Shown here piece by piece: positions 17,955 through 27,703 of a stretch of 64,000 nucleotides of DNA. The position numbers and the translations under genes were made by a program. Source of the stretch: Vibrio methylphosphonaticus (GTDB lineage: Bacteria; Pseudomonadota; Gammaproteobacteria; Enterobacterales; Vibrionaceae); the NCBI RefSeq assembly GCF_023634655.1, contig NZ_JAMKMS010000005.1, positions 1 to 64,000 on the forward strand, given 5' to 3'. The stretch's first letter is position 1, and each line of letters begins with the position of its first letter. A model generated the notes under the pieces. It was not told the origin of the DNA. It ran no database searches and saw only the letters and a program-made list of their open reading frames with translations.

Positions 17955-19001
17955 GTGACTGACTTATTAAGCCAAGACGAAATTGATGCGTTACTCCATG
18001 GCGTGGATGACGTTGATGAGGTAGAAGAAGAGCTTGATCAGGATCCTGATGATGCGGTGCATTTTGACTTCTCCTCCCAAGACCGCATTGTGCGTGGTCG
18101 AATGCCAACGCTGGAGCTCATCAATGAACGCTTCGCACGACATATGCGAATTAGCTTATTCAATATGCTAAGAAAGACAGCAGAAGTGTCGATAAATGGC
18201 GTTCAAATGATGAAATTTGGCGAATACCAAAACACACTTTATGTTCCTACTAGCTTGAATATGGTGCGGTTTAGACCGTTAAAGGGCACTGCGCTTATTA
18301 CTATGGAAGCGCGGTTGGTCTTTATCCTTGTTGAAAACTTTTTTGGTGGGGATGGACGTTTCCACGCCAAGATTGAGGGGCGTGAGTTTACGCCAACTGA
18401 GCGCCGTATTATTCAGCTGCTGATGAAGACCGTGTTCGAAGACTATAAAGAAGCGTGGTCGCCAGTCATGGGAGTCGAGTTTGAATATTTGGATTCAGAA
18501 GTGAACCCAAGTATGGCGAATATCGTCAGCCCGACGGAAGTGATTGTTGTTAGTTCGTTCCACATTGAAGTTGATGGTGGCGGTGGCGATTTCCATGTCG
18601 TGATGCCGTATTCGATGGTTGAGCCTATTCGAGAGCTTCTCGATGCGGGGGTACAATCGGACAAAATGGAGACGGACGTACGCTGGAGCAGCGCATTACG
18701 CGAAGAGATTATGGACGTTCCGGTTAACTTTCGCGTCAATTTGTTAGAAAAAGACGTGTCTTTACGCGACTTAATGGAACTGCAAGTCGGTGACATTATT
18801 CCGATTGAAATGCCGGAAAACGCGACGATGTTTGTCGAAGAGTTACCGACATACAGAGTGAAAATGGGAAGGGCCGGCGAGAAAATCGCCGTTCAAATTG
18901 CCGAGAAGATTAGACGCCCAGATGTGGTAAAAACGGATTTAGCTTTCCTTGGTAAGGATATTATGGCTGAGCTCGAACATGTGGACGATGAGAATGAATA
19001 A
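17955..19001 (+). CDS. fliM: FliM flagellar motor switch protein
   Basis: 348 aa C-ring protein that receives CheY-P. The N-terminal CheY-binding peptide LLSQDEIDALLHG is at residues 4-16, followed by an acidic linker, the CheC-like middle domain and the C-terminal FliN-binding SpoA domain (about 260-335). The start is GTG 17955 with GTAGGTAA upstream; an ATG at 17951 is out of frame. The peptide closely resembles three repeats in CheA and the CheZ tail (see findings). Confidence 0.96.
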   Translation: MTDLLSQDEIDALLHGVDDVDEVEEELDQDPDDAVHFDFSSQDRIVRGRMPTLELINERFARHMRISLFNMLRKTAEVSINGVQMMKFGEYQNTLYVPTSLNMVRFRPLKGTALITMEARLVFILVENFFGGDGRFHAKIEGREFTPTERRIIQLLMKTVFEDYKEAWSPVMGVEFEYLDSEVNPSMANIVSPTEVIVVSSFHIEVDGGGGDFHVVMPYSMVEPIRELLDAGVQSDKMETDVRWSSALREEIMDVPVNFRVNLLEKDVSLRDLMELQVGDIIPIEMPENATMFVEELPTYRVKMGRAGEKIAVQIAEKIRRPDVVKTDLAFLGKDIMAELEHVDDENE

Positions 19002-19017
19002 GAGAGTTTAGAAAGTT

Positions 19018-19428
19018 ATGGGTATTACAGACGACCAAAAATTAGCAGATGAATGGGCAGCCGCACTTGGGGAAGATCCAATGGCCCCCGAGATTGATGT
19101 GGATGAAGTCCTTGCCGCACCGCTAGATGAGCTACAAGACTCTTCGACGCCTATCTCGGAAGATGAGCGCCGCAAGCTCGATACCATCATGGATATACCT
19201 GTGACCATTTCAATGGAAGTAGGGCGTTCGCAAATTAGTATTCGTAATTTACTGCAATTGAACCAAGGGTCAGTGGTTGAATTAGACCGTATTGCTGGTG
19301 AGTCATTAGATGTGATGGTCAATGGCACTTTAATTGCACACGGGGAAGTGGTTGTCGTCAATGATAAATTTGGTATTCGTCTTACCGACGTAATAAGCCA
19401 AACCGAGCGCATTAAAAAGTTACGTTAA
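19018..19428 (+). CDS. fliN: FliN flagellar motor switch protein
   Basis: 136 aa. C-terminal SpoA domain about 58-130 (IPVTISMEVGRSQISIRNLL...GTLIAHGEVVVVNDKFGIRL) forming the bottom of the C-ring and docking FliH. The N-terminal 50 residues are acidic, beginning with a TDDQKLADEWAAALGE helix. Start ATG 19018 with AGAGAG upstream. Confidence 0.95.
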   Translation: MGITDDQKLADEWAAALGEDPMAPEIDVDEVLAAPLDELQDSSTPISEDERRKLDTIMDIPVTISMEVGRSQISIRNLLQLNQGSVVELDRIAGESLDVMVNGTLIAHGEVVVVNDKFGIRLTDVISQTERIKKLR

Positions 19429-19430
19429 GC

Positions 19431-19841
19431 ATGAAAATACTAAATTCTATAGTGGTTTTCGCCATGTTATTGTCTGCGTCGGCGCACGCTTCGCAAGCGC
19501 CTACTCAGCTAGCTGGTGGCGAATCTCCGTTTGACCTTGCGGCAACGCTAGGCGCACTGGTGCTAGTTGTTGCCGTGATTTTGGGGTTGGCTTGGTTGCT
19601 CAAACGGATGAAAGTGCCGTCAATGATTAATCAGCAAGGGCTCAAAATTGTTCGACAAATCCCGGTTGGGACAAAAGAGCGCATCGCGATAGTGGAAGCG
19701 GGAGATGAGCAATTTCTTGTTGGTATCACTGCACAATCCATTCAGTTGATTTCTAAATTAGAAACGCCCCTGACGCAGGAAGAAACCGCACAGCCTGCTT
19801 TCGCGGCTCAGTTATCCAAATTGATGAAAAAACAAGGTTAG
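19431..19841 (+). CDS. fliO: FliO flagellar biosynthesis protein
   Basis: 136 aa. Cleavable-type signal sequence 1-20 (ending SAHA), one transmembrane helix about 38-57 and a cytoplasmic FliO domain with [18 protein letters not shown]. FliO assists assembly of the FliP5FliR complex. Two bases separate it from fliN and one base from fliP. Confidence 0.9.
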   Translation: MKILNSIVVFAMLLSASAHASQAPTQLAGGESPFDLAATLGALVLVVAVILGLAWLLKRMKVPSMINQQGLKIVRQIPVGTKERIAIVEAGDEQFLVGITAQSIQLISKLETPLTQEETAQPAFAAQLSKLMKKQG

Positions 19842-19842
19842 C

Positions 19843-20706
19843 ATGATGACGATTATGCGCGCAGCGTGCCTTTGCTTACTTCTTATTTTTGCACCAATCA
19901 GCTTGGCGGAGGAGGCGTTGGCCACACCCGTGTCGAGTGGCGCAGCGCTGGACAGCGGTGTGACGGTGTCGGCGATGCAAAGTGATCAAGGGGCGGCGGG
20001 TAGTGCTACGGCAAGTGGCTTCGCGTCTGGTCCAGGCATTCCTGCATTTACGATGAAAACCAATGCGGATGGCAGTGAGGATTATTCGGTAAACTTACAA
20101 ATCCTCGCCCTGATGACGATGCTGGGTTTCCTGCCTGCGATGGTCATCTTGATGACGTCGTTTACACGTATTGTCGTGGTCATGTCGATTCTTAGACAGG
20201 CGATGGGTCTACAGCAAACGCCTTCGAACCAAGTCATTATTGGTATCGCTATGTTTTTAACCTTATTTATTATGTCGCCGGTGCTGAGTAAGGTAAATGA
20301 TGAGGCGATTCAGCCATATCTGAATGAAGAGATTTCAGCCAAGCAAGCTTTTGACCAAGCACAAGGTCCAATGAAAGACTTCATGCTTAAGCAAACACGC
20401 GTTAAAGACTTAGAAACGTTTGTTCACATGTCTGGCTCCACTGCGCAAAACCCAGAGGATGTGTCTCTTGCTGTGTTGATTCCCGCATTCATTACCTCTG
20501 AGCTGAAAACCGCCTTCCAAATCGGTTTTATGCTGTTCCTTCCTTTCTTAATCATAGACTTGGTGGTGGCGTCGGTTCTAATGGCAATGGGTATGATGAT
20601 GTTGTCGCCAATGATTGTTTCTCTACCGTTTAAACTTATGTTGTTTGTCTTAGTTGATGGTTGGAATTTGATTCTATCAACCTTGGCCGGCAGTTTTGCG
20701 TTGTAG
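19843..20706 (+). CDS. fliP: FliP flagellar export gate protein
   Basis: 287 aa. Signal peptide 1-22, then a low-complexity Ser/Ala/Gly segment (about 25-70) that lengthens this protein relative to enteric FliP (about 245 aa), then the FliP core with four membrane helices ([32 protein letters not shown] segments). Five copies form the export channel with FliQ4FliR1. ATG 19843; ATG 19846 is equally possible. Confidence 0.95.
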   Translation: MMTIMRAACLCLLLIFAPISLAEEALATPVSSGAALDSGVTVSAMQSDQGAAGSATASGFASGPGIPAFTMKTNADGSEDYSVNLQILALMTMLGFLPAMVILMTSFTRIVVVMSILRQAMGLQQTPSNQVIIGIAMFLTLFIMSPVLSKVNDEAIQPYLNEEISAKQAFDQAQGPMKDFMLKQTRVKDLETFVHMSGSTAQNPEDVSLAVLIPAFITSELKTAFQIGFMLFLPFLIIDLVVASVLMAMGMMMLSPMIVSLPFKLMLFVLVDGWNLILSTLAGSFAL

Positions 20707-20720
20707 CTGGAGTAACCAAG

Positions 20721-20990
20721 ATGACACCTGAGCTGTTTGTTGAATTATTTCGTGATGCTTTGTGGATGGTGCTGTTGCTGGTTTGCGCCATCGTAGTGCC
20801 AAGTTTGTTGGTGGGCTTGGTGGTGGCGATATTCCAAGCGGCGACTTCGATTAACGAACAAACGTTAAGTTTCCTTCCTAGGCTTGTGGTGACCTTACTG
20901 GTTTTGATGGGGTTTGCCCATTGGGGGACGCAAATGATGATGGAGTTCTTCTATGAAATCATAGAACGAATTCCTCAGGTTCTTTGGTAA
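20721..20990 (+). CDS. fliQ: FliQ flagellar export gate protein
   Basis: 89 aa, the exact family length, two membrane helices (about 17-40 and 53-75). MTPELFVELFRDALW is a typical FliQ start. ATG 20721 has GGAG at 20709-20712. An upstream in-frame start would run into fliP and lacks family support. Confidence 0.95.
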   Translation: MTPELFVELFRDALWMVLLLVCAIVVPSLLVGLVVAIFQAATSINEQTLSFLPRLVVTLLVLMGFAHWGTQMMMEFFYEIIERIPQVLW

Positions 20991-20998
20991 AGCCAAGT

Positions 20999-21781
20999 AT
21001 GGAATACCCAACAAGCACGGTGATTGAATGGCTTGCTAACTATTTTTGGCCTTATGTTCGGATATCGTCCATGTTAATGGTCATGTCGGTCACGGGCGCC
21101 AATTTTGTGTCGCCAAGAATCCGTTTGTTTCTTGGCTTAGGCCTTACCCTTGCCGTTATGCCAACGTTGCCTGCGGTTCCGCAGGATATTGAATTGTTTT
21201 CATTCCAAGGCTTTTTGATTGTCGCGGAGCAAATGATCATTGGCATCTCGATGGGCATGGTGACCATTTTCATGGTTCAGACCTTTGTTATGCTGGGGCA
21301 GATACTCGGTATGCAATCGAGTCTAGGTTTTGCCTCGATGGTCGATCCTGCCAATGGACAAAGCACACCGCTGTTAGGTCAGCTGTTTATGTTTTTGGCA
21401 ACCATGTTCTTTTTGGCGACCGATGGGCACCTTAAAATGATTCAATTGGTTGTGATGAGTTTTAAAACCTTGCCAATTGGTAGTGGTCAGCTAACCACTA
21501 TCGATTTTCGAGAAATGGCAGGGTGGCTAAGCTTAATGTTCAAAACGGCGTTGAGTATGGCCATTGCCGGGATTATAGCGCTACTTACCGTTAACTTGTC
21601 GTTTGGTGTAATGACCAGGGCAGCGCCGCAATTGAACATTTTTGCGTTAGGTTTTACTTTTGCGTTAGTGGTGGGTTTGATGATCTGTTGGTACATGTTG
21701 GCTGGGCTGTACAGTCACTATCAATTGTACTGGCTGGAAGTTGAGGGGCAAGTTTGTCGCTTAATTCGTTTAGCATGTTGA
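20999..21781 (+). CDS. fliR: FliR flagellar export gate protein
   Basis: 260 aa, six predicted membrane helices; one copy completes the FliPQR export gate. ATG 20999 gives MEYPTSTVIEWLANYFWPY and the family length. The gene starts eight bases after fliQ. Its ribosome site is weak, so coupling to fliQ is likely. Confidence 0.94.
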   Translation: MEYPTSTVIEWLANYFWPYVRISSMLMVMSVTGANFVSPRIRLFLGLGLTLAVMPTLPAVPQDIELFSFQGFLIVAEQMIIGISMGMVTIFMVQTFVMLGQILGMQSSLGFASMVDPANGQSTPLLGQLFMFLATMFFLATDGHLKMIQLVVMSFKTLPIGSGQLTTIDFREMAGWLSLMFKTALSMAIAGIIALLTVNLSFGVMTRAAPQLNIFALGFTFALVVGLMICWYMLAGLYSHYQLYWLEVEGQVCRLIRLAC

Positions 21782-21828
21782 TCGTCATGGCTGTTTTATA
21801 CACATTCATTTGTCGCGTTGTTAGTGAT

Positions 21829-21866
21829 ATTAAATTACTTATGGCTTATTAAATTACTTATGGCTT
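21829..21866 (+). repeat. perfect 19-bp tandem duplication before flhB
   Basis: ATTAAATTACTTATGGCTT occurs twice back to back (21829-21847 and 21848-21866). It fills most of the fliR-flhB gap and ends one base before the AGGAGG ribosome site of flhB. Each copy contains an ATG; the first opens a four-codon frame ending at the TAA in the second copy. Confidence 0.95.
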
Positions 21867-21878
21867 CAGGAGGCAGGC

Positions 21879-23009
21879 TTGGCTGAGTCAGATGGACAAG
21901 AACGCACAGAAGACGCCACGCCCCAGCGGTTAAAGCAGGCGCGTGAAAAAGGTCAGGTCGCACGATCGAAAGAACTGGCGTCAGTATCAGTGTTGATGGT
22001 GGGCGCGTTGTCACTGATGATGTTTGGTGAAGGGTTAGCCAAAGCACTGTTTAATACCATGAGCCGATTTTTTACCCTGTCGCGAGAAGAAATTTACGAT
22101 CACACCGTTTTATTCGACATCATAATGGGTGTTTTGTCTGGGCTAGTTTTGCCCTTACTTCTGATTTTGTTTGTGTTATTTCTTGCCGCATTGGCGGGGG
22201 CTGCTGGCGTTGGTGGCATTAACTTTTCCGCACAAGCTGCAATGCCAAAGCTGTCGAAAATGAACCCTCTTAGTGGTCTAAAGCGCATGGTGGGCATGCA
22301 AAGCTGGGTCGAGCTGATCAAATCTATTCTTAAAGTCTCATTGGTTGCTGGGATGGCGTTTTATTTGGTTAACGCTTCACGCGCAGATTTGTTTCAGTTA
22401 AGTGTAGAGGTCTTTCCACAAAACATTTTTCACGCACTCGATATTCTGCTGAACTTTATATTACTCATCAGCACCACGTTATTGATTGTCGTGGCGATCG
22501 ATGTGCCTTTTCAAATTTGGCAGCACGCTGAGCAGCTTAAAATGACTAAGCAAGAGGTCAAGGATGAGTTTAAGGATACGGAAGGGAAACCTGAGGTAAA
22601 GGGTCGAATTCGAATGCTTCAGCGTGAGGCCGCACAGCGCCGAATGATGGCCGAAGTCCCGGAAGCCGATGTGATAATCACCAACCCTGAACACTTTTCT
22701 GTTGCGCTTCGATATAAGCAAGGGCAAGACAAAGCGCCCATTGTTGTTGCCAAAGGGATTGATCACATGGCATTAAAAATCCGCGAGGTCGCTCGTGAGC
22801 ACAATATTTACATCATTCCATCACCGCCTTTAGCCCGTGCTATTTATCATACCTCCGAGTTAGAACAAGAAATCCCTGATAGCTTGTTCGCAGCCGTCGC
22901 TCAAATTTTGGCGTATGTGTATCAGCTCAAACAATATCGTAAGAAGGGGGGGCAAAGACCGACGCTACAAAACGACCAGATTAATATTCCTAAAGATATG
23001 CGATATTAA
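21879..23009 (+). CDS. flhB: FlhB flagellar export gate and substrate-switch protein
   Basis: 376 aa. Four membrane helices (about 30-210) and a cytoplasmic FlhBc domain. FlhB switches export from rod/hook to filament substrates after autocleavage between N269 and P270. The motif here reads NPEH (269-272) instead of the common NPTH. TTG start at 21879 with a perfect AGGAGG at 21868-21873, five bases away. Last gene of the fliK operon, followed by a strong terminator. Confidence 0.95.
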   Translation: MAESDGQERTEDATPQRLKQAREKGQVARSKELASVSVLMVGALSLMMFGEGLAKALFNTMSRFFTLSREEIYDHTVLFDIIMGVLSGLVLPLLLILFVLFLAALAGAAGVGGINFSAQAAMPKLSKMNPLSGLKRMVGMQSWVELIKSILKVSLVAGMAFYLVNASRADLFQLSVEVFPQNIFHALDILLNFILLISTTLLIVVAIDVPFQIWQHAEQLKMTKQEVKDEFKDTEGKPEVKGRIRMLQREAAQRRMMAEVPEADVIITNPEHFSVALRYKQGQDKAPIVVAKGIDHMALKIREVAREHNIYIIPSPPLARAIYHTSELEQEIPDSLFAAVAQILAYVYQLKQYRKKGGQRPTLQNDQINIPKDMRY

Positions 23010-23024
23010 CGGAACCAACATAAT

Positions 23025-23061
23025 ACAAGGCGTACTCGAAAGAGTACGCCTTGTGCTTTTT
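23025..23061. terminator. bidirectional terminator between flhB and the efflux operon
   Basis: Perfect 13-bp stem (ACAAGGCGTACTC 23025-23037; complement 23042-23054) closed by a GAAA tetraloop, then GCTTTTT on the plus strand. It lies between convergent genes and cleanly separates the flagellar operon from the RND module. Confidence 0.88.
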
Positions 23062-23118
23062 ATGAATTGCTTTTCTATGCACTATCTTTTATGAGTTACT
23101 TTGACTGCATTATCAACC

Positions 23119-24615
23119 TTACAATATTGTATTCTCGAGTCGCCAGTCGCCTCCCAAGGCTTTGTAAACGCCGATAGTCACTTGGGCGGTTTGTAAGCGT
23201 GCTGCAATAATTCGATCTTCCATCATGCGATGTTGTCGTTGGGCATCAAGCAAGGCTAAGTGATTAATTAACCCCGCTTTATATAAGGAACGGGCTTTTG
23301 TGACAGCGCGTTCCGATGCGCTTAGAGCTTCTCCGATTCGTCGTTCGTTTTGCTGGCTGCGCCCATACGTAAAGAGCATCGAGTCGACCTCGGTAATCGC
23401 CGTGTTGACTGAATACTCATAAGCTAATACGGCATTGTTAAATCGCGACTCATTGAGCTCGACCATGGCTTCGCCTCGTCCACCATCAAAAACACTCCAG
23501 CTGACCCCAGCCGATGCAAACCAGCCAAAGGAATCACCGCTAAACAAATCATCAAAGCTACTGGCTGATACGCCTGGCGCGCCAGTTAGGAAGAACTTAG
23601 GGTAGCGATTGGCAATGCTGGCTGCCACTTCTTCATTAATTGCTGCCATTTCACGTTCCGCGATTCGAATGTCGGGCCGGCGTTGTAATAAATCTGATGG
23701 CAGCCCTGTTGGTATAATACCCTCAAGAACGGGCAACTCACGGTGCTCTGCTAATCTAATATCCACTCTTGTGAGAGGTTCACCCAACAACGTGGCAATG
23801 CGTTGTTTATGCACCTGTTGAGCGATTTCAAGCTGAGGTATTACCGACTCGGTGGCCGCCAGCATGCTCAGAGCTTGGGCAAGGTCAAGCTCTGAGCCGT
23901 AACCGGTTTTCACCAAGCGCTTCACTAACAATAAGGTTTTTTCTTGGTCTGCAAGGTTACTTTTTACAAGTTCTAAACGCGCTTGTGCCCCACGATACTG
24001 CAAGTAGTTATGCGTAATATCTGCCGTTATCAAGGTTGTTAAGCCGCTTTGATAGATTTCGGCTTGTTCAACTCGAATCGCTGCTGCGTTTGATTGGCGG
24101 TCAAGTCGGCCAAATAGGTCCATTTCCCATCCGATGCTCGCACCGGCAAATACGCCGTCATGTTGGCTATCAAGCAATGTGGCGGAGTCCAGCGGGGTAC
24201 CTGTTGGCATAGAATCACCGATAGGGTTAAGCGCGGGACCCAACAAGGAATCGTTCTTACTTAGCTGATAGTTAAAATAGCCTGCGCCGATGTTGACCGT
24301 CGGCACTTTGAATGAATCCACAACTGACTTGTAGCTGTTAGCCATTTTTATACGTTCAGCCGCCATCTTGAGCGGGATATTCTGCTGCTGAACATCCGCG
24401 ACCATGGTATCGAGTACCGGATCATTGAATTGTGTCCACCAATGTTCGTTGACGACATGTTGTTGGTTATCTGCATGCAGATACGCCTTGGATAGCGTTA
24501 CCGTCGGAGCTTGGTAATCAGGACCGACGGAGCACCCAGCGAGTGTTAACGCTAATGCAATAGGAGCAAGGTTAAGCACGTTGGCTAAGCGACGTTGACT
24601 TGGTTTTATATTCAT
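23119..24615 (-). CDS. outer-membrane efflux factor, TolC/NodT family lipoprotein
   Basis: 498 aa. Lipoprotein signal with lipobox LAGC (Cys28), then two outer membrane efflux protein repeats (about 60-255 and 280-485) forming a TolC-like trimeric channel. Start ATG at 24615, with AGGAGG about 9 bases upstream and four bases after the pump gene. It provides the outer-membrane exit of the tripartite pump encoded by the two upstream genes. Substrates cannot be read from the sequence. Confidence 0.93.
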   Translation of the reverse strand: MNIKPSQRRLANVLNLAPIALALTLAGCSVGPDYQAPTVTLSKAYLHADNQQHVVNEHWWTQFNDPVLDTMVADVQQQNIPLKMAAERIKMANSYKSVVDSFKVPTVNIGAGYFNYQLSKNDSLLGPALNPIGDSMPTGTPLDSATLLDSQHDGVFAGASIGWEMDLFGRLDRQSNAAAIRVEQAEIYQSGLTTLITADITHNYLQYRGAQARLELVKSNLADQEKTLLLVKRLVKTGYGSELDLAQALSMLAATESVIPQLEIAQQVHKQRIATLLGEPLTRVDIRLAEHRELPVLEGIIPTGLPSDLLQRRPDIRIAEREMAAINEEVAASIANRYPKFFLTGAPGVSASSFDDLFSGDSFGWFASAGVSWSVFDGGRGEAMVELNESRFNNAVLAYEYSVNTAITEVDSMLFTYGRSQQNERRIGEALSASERAVTKARSLYKAGLINHLALLDAQRQHRMMEDRIIAARLQTAQVTIGVYKALGGDWRLENTIL

Positions 24616-24619
24616 GTGG

Positions 24620-27600
24620 TTATGCCTCCTGCTCTTTAATCGTCAATGTTGATGTGGACTCTGTGGTGGTGGACGCAGCGCTCTCTTTGTATGCCAGGCG
24701 ATAGAGCGCAGGCATCACAAACAAAGACAACACGGTTGCGGCGGCTAACCCGCCAATGATGGTTGCCGCCATCTGGTCAAAGAGCAAGTCACTCAGTAGC
24801 GGTATCATGCCTAATGCGGTGGTTAACGCCCCCATTGAAATGGCCATTGTTCGGTTGATGGTCGCTTCCTTGATGGCATCCGATAAGCTTCGCCCATTGC
24901 GTTTTTCAAGTTCAATTTGGTCCATCAAAACGATGCCGTTTTTAATGATCATCCCCATCAAGGTAATTGCCCCGATTAGCGCCATGAAGCCGAACGGTTT
25001 ATTGAACCCAAGCAGTGCAAAGGTCGCGCCTGTTGCAGCCAAAGGAATCGTGGACAAAATAATGACGGGTTGTTTGAATCCGTTGAACATTGCCACGAGG
25101 ATAATCACCATAATAAGGAGTGCTTTTGGTAACTGTTTAACGATGTCTGAGACCGCTTTATATTCATCATAATATTCTCCGCCCCATTCCATGTGGTAAC
25201 CAGGTGGTAGTGCGATCGCTTCGATGTCTTCCTTGATGCTGTTTCTCACCGTTGCAGGCGTGCTTGAACGAGCAACACCGGCTTGTGCTGTGATGGTTTT
25301 TACTCGGTCGCGTCGCCAAATCATGCTTTCTTCAGAACTTAACTCGAAGCCATCGACCACTTGACCTAGAGGAACGCTGTGCAATCCAAGCAGTGATTTA
25401 ACCGGCAGGGTTTCTAACGATGCCATGGTGGGTTCAGAGCCGCGAAATTGAATGGGTATTAATTCGTCATTCAGGTTCATCTGTCCCAAAGGCATGCCGT
25501 TGGAAGCGCGTTTCATCGCAAACGCAATGTCCGCTCGATTAATGCCAGCGCGGCGCGCTTTGTCCATGTTGATGATGGGTGTCAGCACTTTGCTCTGTTG
25601 GCGCCAATCATCTCGGACATATTTTGCATCTGGATGTCTGGCCATGATCACTTGTGCTTGGCGTGATAAATCATGTAAAACGTGCTCATCAGGCCCAGAG
25701 AATCGAGCTTCAACGGCATATTTATCTGCAGTAGCTAATTTCAATGCGCGAAAGCGAGGTTGGGCATTAGGAAATTCTTCTGCGACCCATTTGTCGCCAC
25801 GAGAAACCAAAGCAGAAATTGCATAATAGTCGGTCGTGTTAATCAAAATCTGACCGTAGGACGAATCAAAAGGCTCAGGCTCAACGGTGACGGAGAATCG
25901 TGGAACACTGGCACCAATCGCGCTAGAAATACTTTCGACTTCGGGTTGTTTGAGCAACCAAGCTTCGATCTTCTTCATGTCCGCTGAGGTTTGTTCAACC
26001 TTGGCGCCGTTAGGCAACCAATAGTCAAAAAACACGATCGCGCGATCTGACTGCGGCAGGAAATTAATGGCTACATAAGGCAACGCAAGCACGGTTACTA
26101 GTATCAGTGGAATCAGAGCAGACAAGGCTCGCTTAGGATTATCGACCGTCCAGCAGACCGCTTGTTTGTAGCGAGATTGCTTATCGGCGCTGCTTTTTGT
26201 GTTCGGTTTGAGGAACATCCAACACATCAGCGTCGTGAACGTCATGGCGACGAGCCAAGACAACGTTAATGATGACGCCATGATGTAGAAGACAGACCCA
26301 GCAAATTCAGCCGCATCAGTTTTGGAAAATAACACAGGGCTGGCGCCCATAACGGCGATGATCGTTGCGCCAAATAGTGGTACGGCGGTTTCTTTGACAG
26401 ATTCGATAGCGGCTGTTGTGCGCTCAATGCCCTTGTTGAGTTTAGCTGTCATCATGTCTGTAATAACGATGGCATTATCAACCAACATACCGAGTGCGAG
26501 GATAAAGGTCCCCAGTGATACTCGATGAAGGTCAATACTGTTGATATTCATGTATACCAGCGTCAGTAAAATAGTGAGCAATAGGCTACCACCGACGATG
26601 ACTGCGCTTTTGAATCCCATGAAAACTAATAAAACAACAAAAACAATCGCGACACTTTCGGCTAAGTTTTGTATAAAGTTTTCAATCGATTTCTCAACTT
26701 CATCAGGTTGATAGGCGATGGGTGAAATTTCAACACCAAGGGGTAATGTTGCGTTAAATTCGTCGATAATCGCATGAATACTATCACCTAAGGAGACCAC
26801 GTTAATGCCGTTAACTGGACTGACGGCAAGCGTGACTGAAGGTTCGCCGTTAAAGCGGTTTTCGGTCAATGCTGGAGTTTGATACCCCATGGTCACATCC
26901 GCAATATCACCCAGTCGAATTAAACCGGTGCCGAGTTCATTGAACCCGCCTTGAATCATTAGATTTTTAATGTCGGCAAGTGACTGAAACTCGCTACCAT
27001 GCTGGATACGAATACGCTCACTTCCGGCGTCGAATTGGCCTGCCTCGAACGTCATGTTACTGGTGTTGAGTTGACTCCAGACTTGCGCCATCGATAAACC
27101 ATATTGAGCGAGTCGCTCATCGGGAAGGTCAATATAGACGGCTCGTGGTTGAACACCGTGCAGTTCAGCTTTCTTGATGCCTTTAACCGTTTTCAGTCGG
27201 CGTTGCAGCTCTTCTGAATACTGGCGTAGTTCTTCGGGCTTGGCGTCGTGGCTATGGACAGCGAAAAGCATGCCGTACACCTCTGAAAACTCGTCTTGGA
27301 CAATACTGATTTGTGCCGTCGTAGGTAGTTGCAATTTGACGTCTTGCACTTTGCGACGTAATAAATCCCATTGTTGAGGAAGGCGAGAAGAGTTGAGGCT
27401 TTCTTTTAGGTCAACAAACACCATAGAAACACCGGGTTGAGAAAGTGAGCGAAGTCTATTCAGCTCGCCCATTTCTTGTAGTTTGGTTTCGATGGTGTCG
27501 GTGACTTGGTATTCTACTTGTTCTGCTGATGCGCCTGGGTAGAGCGTAACAACCACTGCTGTTTTGATGGTAAAGCTTGGGTCCTCAAGTTTACCAAGGT

Positions 27601-27691
27601 CAAAATAAGAGTAGATCCCAGCAATAATGCTTAGGGCGGTGAAAAATAGCAAAAACGTTCGTTGACGAATTGCGAATTCAGCAAGCTTCAT
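24620..27691 (-). CDS. RND efflux pump permease
   Basis: 1023 aa, about 12 membrane helices with two large periplasmic loops: the architecture of the HAE1-like RND family. Proton-driven export from periplasm or inner-membrane leaflet. Starts MKLAEFAIRQRTFLLFF. In the membrane helix 4 motif GMLVDNAIV, D405 is present but the second position is Asn (406), whereas AcrB has a D-D pair; many RND pumps outside the AcrB clade have this D-N form. Twelve bases follow the fusion-protein gene, with AAGGAA as ribosome site. Sequence does not identify the substrate. Confidence 0.94.
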   Translation of the reverse strand: MKLAEFAIRQRTFLLFFTALSIIAGIYSYFDLGKLEDPSFTIKTAVVVTLYPGASAEQVEYQVTDTIETKLQEMGELNRLRSLSQPGVSMVFVDLKESLNSSRLPQQWDLLRRKVQDVKLQLPTTAQISIVQDEFSEVYGMLFAVHSHDAKPEELRQYSEELQRRLKTVKGIKKAELHGVQPRAVYIDLPDERLAQYGLSMAQVWSQLNTSNMTFEAGQFDAGSERIRIQHGSEFQSLADIKNLMIQGGFNELGTGLIRLGDIADVTMGYQTPALTENRFNGEPSVTLAVSPVNGINVVSLGDSIHAIIDEFNATLPLGVEISPIAYQPDEVEKSIENFIQNLAESVAIVFVVLLVFMGFKSAVIVGGSLLLTILLTLVYMNINSIDLHRVSLGTFILALGMLVDNAIVITDMMTAKLNKGIERTTAAIESVKETAVPLFGATIIAVMGASPVLFSKTDAAEFAGSVFYIMASSLTLSWLVAMTFTTLMCWMFLKPNTKSSADKQSRYKQAVCWTVDNPKRALSALIPLILVTVLALPYVAINFLPQSDRAIVFFDYWLPNGAKVEQTSADMKKIEAWLLKQPEVESISSAIGASVPRFSVTVEPEPFDSSYGQILINTTDYYAISALVSRGDKWVAEEFPNAQPRFRALKLATADKYAVEARFSGPDEHVLHDLSRQAQVIMARHPDAKYVRDDWRQQSKVLTPIINMDKARRAGINRADIAFAMKRASNGMPLGQMNLNDELIPIQFRGSEPTMASLETLPVKSLLGLHSVPLGQVVDGFELSSEESMIWRRDRVKTITAQAGVARSSTPATVRNSIKEDIEAIALPPGYHMEWGGEYYDEYKAVSDIVKQLPKALLIMVIILVAMFNGFKQPVIILSTIPLAATGATFALLGFNKPFGFMALIGAITLMGMIIKNGIVLMDQIELEKRNGRSLSDAIKEATINRTMAISMGALTTALGMIPLLSDLLFDQMAATIIGGLAAATVLSLFVMPALYRLAYKESAASTTTESTSTLTIKEQEA

Positions 27692-27703
27692 GGTCAGTAT
27701 TCC

